The translations under genes and the position numbers were made by a program. This document shows, piece after piece, positions 62,501 through 64,000 of a DNA stretch of 64,000 nt. Location: NCBI GenBank assembly GCA_023213315.1, contig JAKCPI010001999.1, positions 62,001 through 126,000 on the forward strand, read 5' to 3'. Under the pieces are notes generated by a model. The model made no database searches. It worked only from the letters and a program-made list of their open reading frames with translations, and was not told the origin of the DNA. Source of the DNA: Euborellia annulipes (taxonomy: Eukaryota > Arthropoda > Insecta > Dermaptera > Anisolabididae). Every line of letters starts with the position of its first letter. The first letter of the stretch is position 1.

Positions 62501-63479
62501 TGATTCAGGTGTTTTCGAGGCTTCTGGGCTTTTAATTAGCTTCTGGAGTCTTGTTTATGGCCTCAGGACTTTTAACAGGTTCTGGAGATTTTGTAGCCAC
62601 AGAGCTTGTAACTGATTCAGGTGTTTTCGAGGCTTCTGGGCTTTTAACTGCTTCTGGAGTCTTGTTTATGGCCTCAGGACTTTTAACAGGTTCTGGAGAT
62701 TTTGCAATCTCAGGGGTTTTACTGATTCTGGGTTTAGGCTTCTGGGCTTTTAATTAATTCTGGAGTCTTGTTTATGACCTCAGGACTTTTAACAGGTTCT
62801 GGAGATTTTGTAGCCACAGAGCTTGTAACTGATTCAGGTGTTTTCGTGGCTTCTGGGCTTTTAATTAATTCTGGAGTCTTGTTTATGGCCTCAGGACTTT
62901 TAACAGGTTCTGGAGATTTTGCAATCTCAGGGGTTTTCGAGGCTTCTGGGCTTTTAATTAATTCTGGAGTCTTGTTTATGGCCTCAGGACTTTTAACAGG
63001 TTCTGGAGATTTTGTCACCTCAGGGCTTTTACTAGACTCTGGAGAATTCGTTCTCTCTGAACTTATATGATCGGAAGATTTGACAGGTTCTGGAGTTTTA
63101 ATTGCTTCTGGGGATTTTATTGTTTCATTAATTTTTGTTACTTCTTGCGTATTAGTTTTTTCCGAACTTTCTTCATTTTCTTTTAATCCTATATCTAGTG
63201 TTTTTCCTTTTTCCTCTTCATTTGATATTATTAGCCTTTCATTCTTAGTTTCTTTGCTTTTATCTGATTCTGTTTTTTCTATAAGTTCTATTTGGTCCGG
63301 TGAAACCGTTTCAGGACTTGGGACTGCTGTTTCCGACTTTGATAAACTAATTGGTTCTTTACTTTCGTCAATTAAAGTGCTTTTCTCCGCGGAAATATGT
63401 TCTTCATTTTCGGTTGAATCCACAAGGCCAGCCTTATCTGATCCCTGGGTGGATGAAGGCGACAGTCCAGCTGCGTGAG
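35840..63479 (-). CDS. KSPE-repeat protein with three IQ motifs (spliced, 5' end outside window)
   Basis: Six candidate coding exons agree in phase: 63479-58803, 57704-57507, 57436-57272, 56261-56132, 39243-39080 and 36067-35840. The N-terminal part is a long acidic/basic low-complexity region of KSPE and KTPE repeats, followed by three IQ motifs (TIQATFRGFQARR; RIQ|AGARGFLTRRR; KIQAGFRGYKVRK), a PPPP/acidic linker and a Lys/Asp/Asn-rich tail. IQ motifs bind calmodulin or myosin light chains. The motif texts resemble neuromodulin and fly igloo; KSP repeats resemble neurofilament tails and are likely proline-directed kinase sites. I infer a cytoskeletal or membrane-associated neuronal protein but cannot name the orthologue. 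In-frame stops at 57266 and 39062 offer shorter isoforms. The intron 56131-39244 is 16.9 kb and repeat-filled. Several frameshifts break the repeat exon. Confidence 0.65.
36183..36400. repeat. Repeat fragment shared with 54150-54290
   Basis: TCTTGATCAAGGTCAGAATAA, AACAAAATGGCCTCTATTGA and C-run plus GAACAATGTCTG recur in opposite orientation at 54180-54275. Confidence 0.6.
36677..36876. mobile_element. hAT MITE, 200 bp, TSD GTATGAGT
   Basis: Ends CAGGGCCGGAACTTGG and TAGATCCGGCCCTG with exact 8-bp duplications (36669-36676, 36877-36884). G10 and C20-type runs lie just inside the ends. Confidence 0.85.
37055..37270. repeat. Repetitive TTGCTGCAATATTG block
   Basis: Multiple interspersed copies of GCAATATTG / CAATATTGC with GTTGCTGCAATATTG and TGCATCAATGTTGC, about 200 bp, ending in (GT)n. 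Irregular spacing; self-complementary units. Likely a MITE interior. Confidence 0.45.
37466..37511 (-). ncRNA. Hammerhead-ribozyme-like module (GTT cleavage triplet)
   Basis: Minus strand: ATGCAA, core CTGAAGA, extra T, helix II closed by GGC/GCC, GAAACGTT, TTGCGT. Helix I ATGCAA/TTGCGT pairs six positions with one wobble. A 5'-truncated copy of the same module is at 38806-38840. Confidence 0.4.
37531..37690. repeat. Palindrome, 160 bp
   Basis: GTTCATAAGCTTATTAATTT and ACAATAGCCTAT face their complements around 37610. Confidence 0.75.
37688..38030 (+). repeat. Composite: CCGGTGGAAACCG repeat plus SINE family 2
   Basis: CTAGGGTTTGGACACCGGTG, AAACCGAGAAACCGAG, a 33-nt poly-T, CTTCAGTAATACTTGTAT, then SINE family 2 (37853-38012: GTGGCTCAGAGAGAAGACAC to GCCGAAAAAGACCTTAAA). 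The same arrangement occurs at 40225-40470. Confidence 0.7.
38086..38276 (-). repeat. tRNA-derived SINE (family 1), reverse
   Basis: ACACTTTTTTCTCATTCACA tail, GGGGTCCGAACCCGCGACTT B box and GGTTAGCACGCTAACCCCTA A-box region inverted. Confidence 0.65.
38292..38580 (+). mobile_element. Helitron-like fragment
   Basis: ATAATAGAGAAGTGTCTGTC, TCTTATAGAGGACGTTATGG and TCTCCCATAGGAAATAGAGA in family order. Confidence 0.45.
38589..38803 (+). repeat. tRNA-derived SINE (family 1), 5'-truncated
   Basis: Begins in the B-box region GGTTCGGATCCCAGACAG and runs to (GT)n, AAAAAAGTGTGAATG and a long poly-A. Confidence 0.6.
38999..39004 (-). terminator. Poly(A) signal downstream of the IQ exon
   Basis: AATAAA on the minus strand about 58 nt past the stop at 39062; another overlaps at 39000-38995. 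Supports use of the short C-terminus. Confidence 0.4.
39062..39243 (-). CDS. IQ-motif exon 3 of the KSPE/IQ gene, with alternative C-terminus
   Basis: Acceptor TTTTTTTTAG (or a second AG 6 nt on, both in phase). With the phase-1 G from exon 56261-56132 it reads D-LDHPPVMEKQSDAATKIQ then AGFRGYKVRKQLKEQQ, a textbook IQ motif. It ends VRSSE-stop at 39062, or splices out at GGG/GTACGC (39080) to 36067. An in-frame Met precedes the IQ motif, so a short product from an internal promoter is possible. GC-rich relative to surroundings. Confidence 0.7.
39300..39440. promoter_or_regulatory. CRE-type sites just upstream of the IQ exon
   Basis: TGACGTCA at about 39302-39309 and TGACGTGACGTCA at 39427-39439, within 200 bp of the exon on its 5' side. 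The palindromic TGACGTCA is the CREB/ATF consensus. No initiator is visible nearby, so this may be an intronic enhancer rather than a promoter. Confidence 0.3.
39567..40149. repeat. Half copy of the 15457-16886 palindrome
   Basis: From GTTCAGAAGCGCCGTCTAAC through AGATGGCAGGCTAGTC to AAAAACATGCGTAA, matching the right half of the giant palindrome. Confidence 0.8.
40225..40470 (+). repeat. Second copy of the CCGGTGGAAACCG plus SINE composite
   Basis: CTAGGGTTTGGACACCGGTG, CTTCAGTAATACTTGTAT and GGGTCAGAGAGAAGACACTA follow each other as at 37688-38030; here the SINE keeps a B-box-like GGTTTCGGATCCC. Confidence 0.65.
40475..40863. other. Intronic, no feature
   Basis: AT-rich, no exon or repeat that I can name. 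Confidence 0.3.
40864..40925 (-). ncRNA. Hammerhead-like module, longer helix III
   Basis: Minus strand: core CTGAGGA, extra T, helix II GAC/GTC, GAAACTG, loop, CAGTC, GTC. Helix III ACTG/CAGT intact; helix I weak. A truncated inverted partner follows at about 40930-40970. Confidence 0.3.
41126..41180 (+). ncRNA. Hammerhead-ribozyme-like module with 4-bp helix III
   Basis: TAGAC, core CTGATGA, extra T, helix II GGT/ACC, GAAACTG, loop, CAGTC (cleavage position after C), GTCGA. Helix III ACTG/CAGT is perfect; helix I GAC/GTC is short. All invariant core bases are present. Confidence 0.45.
41285..41350. repeat. G/C-run hAT-type fragment
   Basis: CAGTGACGGCGTTACTGG followed by a 12-nt G run and C-rich words, resembling a hAT MITE end; the partner end is not clear. 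Confidence 0.3.
41370..42040 (-). repeat. Double-hairpin family, copy 9
   Basis: Complete and reverse: TTACTTTCTCTTACC, 3' hairpin, CATGGTCTGTCTGTG microsatellite, core, GCCATGGTAAC, 5' hairpin ending CACACCAGATTTTTT near 42038. Confidence 0.85.
42110..42320. other. GC-rich exon-like island, strand uncertain
   Basis: Unlike its AT-rich surroundings. On the plus strand CACCTTCAG precedes an ATG with 23 codons (MSSTVSDEASKRNQSS...PPPPD), and a donor CTAG/GTATTT follows at about 42316. On the minus strand TTGTTAATCAG could accept the phase-1 donor at 56132 and give a short GGGGSGED end. Neither reading is decisive. Confidence 0.2.
42701..43278. repeat. Inverted repeat, about 77-bp arms, 420-bp spacer
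   Basis: ATTATTAGATTTATTTTTAT and ACAAGTCTAGTTAATTTTAT at the left return inverted at 43199-43278, with AACAATATTAGGTGAGA at the inner edge. Confidence 0.7.
43590..43805. mobile_element. hAT-like fragment with C-runs
   Basis: GGGCCGCAACAAGGGCGGGG on the minus strand and a long C run before CGTCACTGTACC; the end structure resembles the hAT MITEs but no duplication was found. Confidence 0.3.
44100..44260. repeat. GGGCCGGTTGCTTCA repeat fragment
   Basis: ATATAGTAAACAAGAACACG and TTAACCTTCGAGTTAAAATA recur near 185-230 and inverted near 9275-9325. Confidence 0.55.
44362..44875 (-). repeat. Double-hairpin family, copy 10 (5' side truncated)
   Basis: 3' hairpin, (GT)n, core and GTTGCCATGGTAAC, then break at ACCGAATTT; the 5' hairpin is missing. 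Confidence 0.8.
45225..45375 (-). repeat. Double-hairpin family, solo 5' hairpin with flank
   Basis: AACTAAATATATCTCGACAC followed by the hairpin AATCTGGTGTGACCAGCACA ... GCGCCAGTCACACCAGATTT. Confidence 0.7.
45508..46100 (+). repeat. Double-hairpin family, copy 11, with mariner-type MITE inside
   Basis: 5' hairpin 45510-45590, then GTTTCCGACA, the MITE 45624-45889, then resumption at TTTGAATTCACGATGTAAAA and the core to about 46095. Confidence 0.75.
45624..45889. mobile_element. Tc1/mariner-type MITE, 266 bp, TA duplication
   Basis: TGGACCCTGT at the left and ACAGGGTCCA at the right, each next to TA. It shares ends and GTCAAAGACCAAAAAAT with the 965-bp element at 13858-14822, from which it looks internally deleted. 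Confidence 0.75.
46262..46433 (-). repeat. tRNA-derived SINE (family 2), reverse
   Basis: GGTCTTTTTCGGCATCTAAGG tail and GAAGCTAGTGTCTTCTCTCT head with GAGCCACGGGTCA, the complement of the copy at 37853-38012. Confidence 0.65.
46583..46962. repeat. Inverted repeat with paired hammerhead-like modules
   Basis: TTTGAAATTATGGGAAGGAT and its complement bound the element. Modules at 46651-46690 (minus) and 46862-46905 (plus) point outward. Confidence 0.7.
46862..46905 (+). ncRNA. Hammerhead-ribozyme-like module
   Basis: Core CTGATGA, extra T, perfect helix II GGCA/TGCC with TTTCG loop, GAAAT, self-complementary ATCGAT, A17. Helix I short. The minus partner (46651-46690) has the same core but a damaged helix II. 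Confidence 0.4.
46965..47830. other. Intronic; simple repeats and one damaged hammerhead-like module
   Basis: C-run near 47108-47124, (CTCA)n at about 47577-47597, C-rich CCCTCCCCC near 47705-47735, and CTGAAGA ... GGAAACGTC at 47350-47385 lacking a good helix II. Confidence 0.4.
47835..48340 (-). repeat. Double-hairpin family, copy 12 (degenerate)
   Basis: TTACTTATCTGTGTTCATAT hairpin, GGTTCATGTCAAAAAATTC, core TACTAGTACTTTATCGATGC, ending at GTCAGTCACTGCAGATTTTT. Confidence 0.65.
48451..48495 (-). ncRNA. Hammerhead-like module (weak helix II)
   Basis: Minus strand: core CTGATGA, extra T, AGGA ... TCTCC, GAAACGTC. A second CTGATGATGG on the plus strand follows at about 48509. Confidence 0.3.
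48632..49303 (+). repeat. Double-hairpin family, copy 13
   Basis: Complete: 5' hairpin 48634-48720, GTGTCGACATATATTTAG, core, GACAGACCATGTCGCGAAAA, 3' hairpin to GTAAGAGAAAGTA at 49302. Confidence 0.85.
49640..49850 (-). repeat. Possible third SINE-like element
   Basis: On the minus strand GGTTCAATTCC resembles a pol III B box, followed downstream by GCGGCGATCCTCAGATGGGT GACC, similar to the 3' domain of 5S-like or tRNA-derived SINEs, and GGTGGTGGAACGTCCCCCGG. Only one copy is in the window. Confidence 0.35.
49851..50188. other. Intronic sequence, hAT-like GC runs and (AC)n
   Basis: GTAGCGTAGTTAGGGAGGAG and a 14-nt C run near 49917 suggest a hAT MITE relic; (AC)n near 50054. No exon. Confidence 0.3.
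50225..50440 (-). promoter_or_regulatory. Candidate internal promoter for a short IQ isoform
   Basis: On the minus strand, in order: GATTGGT (inverted CCAAT) at about 50437, three CRE-like words (TCACGTCATG near 50425, GACGTCATCG near 50407, TCACGTCATC near 50383), a GAGA/GAGC tract (50297-50330), then initiator-like TTCAGTC near 50237 and TCAGTGG near 50213. No repeat match. It lies in the 16.9-kb intron upstream of the IQ exon, which has its own Met. No TATA box. Inferred only. Confidence 0.3.
50480..50527. repeat. Poly-C tract (about 27 nt)
   Basis: Longest C homopolymer in the window, 50501-50527. Confidence 0.9.
50720..51090 (+). mobile_element. Helitron-like fragment, degenerate
   Basis: CCGCTCTGTTTGGCCAACTC, TTCTAGAGGAGTCG and 3' GGCGGGCCCGAGCC in family order. 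Confidence 0.35.
51200..51821. repeat. Near-perfect palindrome, 0.62 kb
   Basis: ATATGGGGAATGACTTGCCC at the left and its complement at the right; TTGTAGATTTCTATCAACTT faces its partner; both arms carry (GT)n or (CA)n at the same place. Centre near 51510. Confidence 0.85.
51822..52970. other. Intronic, no gene
   Basis: AT-rich. A SINE-2 tail (ACCTTAGATGCCGAAAAATT) is at about 52521 and a hAT-type end (GAATGCGCCACTG) at about 52580. Confidence 0.35.
52975..53510 (-). repeat. Double-hairpin family, copy 14, rearranged
   Basis: Core and 5' flank 52975-53330, interrupted by about 120 nt of other sequence, then the rest of the 5' hairpin at 53452-53505 (GTAAGAGAAAGTTGTGTGCT). Confidence 0.65.
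53511..54345. other. Intronic; fragments only
   Basis: Contains hAT-type end GTGGCGTAACCAC near 53932, a SINE-2 tail remnant near 54105-54180, and the inverted copy of the 36183-36400 repeat (54180-54290). Confidence 0.4.
54352..54535. repeat. Inverted repeat with two damaged hammerhead-like modules
   Basis: GCAGCCAG...AAAACAGCTAAAAGCTAA and its complement enclose CCGAAGATGG ... GGCCGAAAC modules on both strands; C3-U4 is changed (CCGAAGA), so the core is not intact. Confidence 0.5.
55163..55579 (-). CDS. Hypothetical 138-aa Lys/Glu-rich coiled-coil ORF
   Basis: Longest non-repeat ORF outside the named genes. Residues 20-100 are strongly charged with heptad-like spacing (LRKEIKEKIEKFNKIS; FIQEIKKIKQQIEQEEENW), suggesting a coiled coil. 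An acceptor-like TTAAAAAAG precedes the ATG; a GGTACGA donor-like site lies near codon 118, and the ORF end overlaps a hAT-type word (GGCAGTGGCGTAGC), so the last 20 codons are repeat-derived. It lies in the 16.9-kb intron on the same strand as the IQ gene. It could be an alternative exon, a small gene or a transposon gag-like relic. No family recognised. Confidence 0.35.
   Translation of the reverse strand: MVYNSTGSSKINLEDEQKKMNLKNILRHLFKDVKKLRKEIKEKIEKFNKISKEDKNCYKSYQKKFIQEIKKIKQQIEQEEENWKNLQRIEENKENEFDSQRIINYQHFDERKNPLKGTKYNKRQWRSATIEHLSTGLS
55755..55955. repeat. Two damaged hammerhead-like modules
   Basis: Minus 55760-55800: TTGAAGA core (C3 changed), GAAACGTT, with AGGC/GCTT helix I. 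Plus 55914-55945: TTGAAGA, GACC, GAAACGTT. Both lack C3. Confidence 0.3.
56132..56261 (-). CDS. Exon of the KSPE/IQ gene (Ser/Thr-rich linker)
   Basis: Acceptor TTCTCTTCGGTAG, donor CATCAG/GTGAAT. Entered in phase 0 from 57272 it reads ISRAPLHRGDAVRMSTSTTS then MVAPGSQMPSTEESKAS and leaves in phase 1, matching the IQ exon at 39243. No domain. The composition and splice sites support an exon; use of the weak upstream donor (CAG/GTTTAA) is the uncertain step. Confidence 0.5.
56461..56539. mobile_element. hAT MITE, 79 bp, TSD TAAAGAAT
   Basis: Ends CAAGGGCGGATACAGG and CTCTGGATCCGCCACTG; exact 8-bp duplications at 56453-56460 and 56540-56547; the interior is almost only G and C runs. Confidence 0.75.
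56560..57230. other. Intronic between exons of the KSPE/IQ gene
   Basis: Unique-looking stretch 56700-56930 with ATGGCAACATCGC and GACGTTGCCACACTGG, of unknown meaning. No exon. Confidence 0.35.
57238..57243 (-). terminator. Poly(A) signal after the first alternative stop
   Basis: AATAAA on the minus strand 22 nt after the TAA at 57266. Fits an intronic polyadenylation isoform ending GPQV. Confidence 0.4.
57266..57436 (-). CDS. IQ-motif 2 exon (second half) with optional stop
   Basis: Acceptor TTGTTATTTAG. Reads AGARGFLTRRRLQKRPTGGT, completing the IQ motif begun in the previous exon, then an acidic stretch TAEDDDNDALGPQ. It either ends V-stop at 57266 or splices at CAG/GTTTAA (57272, phase 0). 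Confidence 0.75.
   Translation of the reverse strand, partial: AGARGFLTRRRLQKRPTGGTSSDSEADAVCTSGSTETEIKRITAEDDDNDALGPQV
57507..57704 (-). CDS. Pro/Glu-rich linker exon with first half of IQ motif 2
   Basis: 198 nt, phase 0 both sides; acceptor TTTTTGAAG, donor CAA/GTATGT. Reads DMSELPPPPAEDLLEEDLSL, further PPPPP blocks with acidic residues, and ends ETSAATRIQ, so the intron splits the IQ motif directly after Ile-Gln. Confidence 0.8.
57720..58800. other. Intron of the KSPE/IQ gene
   Basis: Contains a block at 57880-58290 with many GGATC-type words (GGATCCCTTA, GATCCGTGATCCG, GGATCGGATC), an unidentified repeat with short inverted GATCC words. No exon signals inside. Confidence 0.45.
58803..63479 (-). 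CDS. Large exon: KSPE/KTPE repeat region and IQ motif 1 (frameshifted)
   Basis: Acceptor TTTGTTTACAG before 63479, donor CAG/GTAAAT at 58803. It opens with AHAAGLSPSSTQGSDKAGLV and an acidic stretch, then hundreds of residues of KSPE-, KTPE- and SPEP-type repeats, a Ser/Glu-rich part and near its 3' end QPHQDIDLDKKMAEAATTIQ with ATFRGFQARRQM, an IQ motif. The frame changes near 62720-62745, 62535, 62185-62210, 61610-61625 and 59085-59100, each time at an indel relative to neighbouring repeat units or in an (AAT)n run. Since the same peptide repeats continue after each shift and the downstream splice phases hold, I favour assembly/sequencing indels over a dead gene, but a decaying allele is possible. 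Confidence 0.75.
62205..63050 (-). repeat. 111-bp higher-order tandem repeat (37 codons), about 8 units
   Basis: The word TCTGGAGTCTTGTTTATG recurs at about 111-bp spacing. One unit encodes KSPEPVKSPEAINKTPELIK then SPEASKTPESVTSSVAT. Units at 62700-62760 and 62920-62950 are shortened. Confidence 0.8.
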
Positions 63480-64000
63480 CTGTAAACAAAGCAAAGTCAA
63501 AATTAATATAATGAATATAGATAATATGTTGAATAAAGTTTAATAAACTCAAAACAAGTTAAGTCTCTTTATCCTTGATACCAATCAATTAGTCTCCCGT
63601 ATCAATAATCACTTTGAACAAAAAGAAGCAAATTATTTTCCACATTGAGAATTTATTTTTATGAAGAAGAAAAAAAATGAAGCAAAGATTATTTTTAACT
63701 AAATGGCCATGGATATATCTACATTTAGCCAGTATTATTGTTTTAAATTAAAAAAAAATAGAATTAGTCATAAAAGTTTTGTGATCATATCAGAAATTTC
63801 AAAATTGGTTTACAATCCTCAGCTTTACGGCCATAACCATTAAAAAGGATAGTATGATCCTCATAGTCGTAAGGAAAAGGACTTTGACATTCATTTCTTC
63901 ATAGAGAACATCACCCTGCTTTTCTGGTTCCCAAAGAAAATATCTTCCTCGTCCTCAATTGATTAATTATCACAATCACAAAAGGGAAGAACTGTCAATT
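63480..64000. other. Upstream intron of the KSPE/IQ gene; unresolved ORF
   Basis: AT-rich. On the minus strand 63985-63780 holds overlapping open frames (for example EDEEDIFFGNQKSR, or FPYDYEDHTILFNGYGRK in another frame) that look like a frameshifted coding relic. No family recognised and no splice sites clear. Confidence 0.25.

Noticed and set aside
62205..63050. CRISPR-like array of direct repeats
   Set aside because: The 111-bp units are coding, contiguous and eukaryotic; there are no unique spacers.
1..64000. LINE or Penelope reverse transcriptase coding
   Set aside because: No reverse-transcriptase motifs found in any open frame despite the SINEs and hammerhead-like modules.

Overview
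This is a window of an AT-rich animal nuclear genome, almost certainly an arthropod. The evidence is spliced genes with GT-AG introns, TATA/initiator promoter elements, tRNA-derived SINEs, many DNA-transposon relics, and two astakine/prokineticin-type cytokine genes, a family best known from crustaceans, chelicerates and some insects. A crustacean is my best guess; the species is not identifiable from sequence alone. There is no bacterial operon structure, no CRISPR array, no rRNA gene and no intact reverse transcriptase or transposase.

Four protein-coding genes are supported. (1) 1-3287, minus: the N-terminal two coding exons of a NEK6/NEK7-type mitotic kinase, running off the left edge. (2) 6220-11843, minus: an astakine-like secreted 10-cysteine protein (120 aa, two coding exons plus a probable 5'UTR exon with TATA box and initiator). 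(3) 27396-30027, plus: a second astakine-like gene (143 aa) with the same intron position and phase and almost the same cysteine spacing, so the two are divergently oriented paralogues about 16-18 kb apart. (4) 35840 to beyond 63479, minus: a large gene for a KSPE/KTPE-repeat protein with three IQ (calmodulin-binding) motifs, reminiscent of neuromodulin/igloo IQ motifs joined to a neurofilament-like KSP region. Splice phases agree across six exons. Two exons have in-frame stops just past a usable donor, which suggests alternative C-termini. The big repeat exon is interrupted by several frameshifts.

The rest is repeats: a roughly 0.6-0.7 kb double-hairpin family (about 14 copies on both strands); near-perfect foldback palindromes of 0.3-1.4 kb; hAT MITEs with exact 8-bp target duplications and long G/C runs; Tc1/mariner-like and pogo/Tigger-like MITEs; Helitron-like elements starting with a GTCCGTCTGTCTGTC-type segment; and at least two tRNA-derived SINE families that share a 3' domain. 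Several elements are nested and their order can be read from target-site duplications.

The most unusual recurring signal is a short module on both strands with a CTGANGA core, a stem-loop, GAAAC or GAAAT, then GTC or similar, with pairing flanks that differ in sequence from copy to copy. It fits a minimal type-I hammerhead ribozyme of the kind known from Penelope-like retroelements. I see at least ten reasonable copies. All carry one extra base before helix II, so activity is unproven. Coordinates of exons were derived by hand from splice motifs and reading frame; repeat boundaries are approximate unless a target-site duplication is stated.
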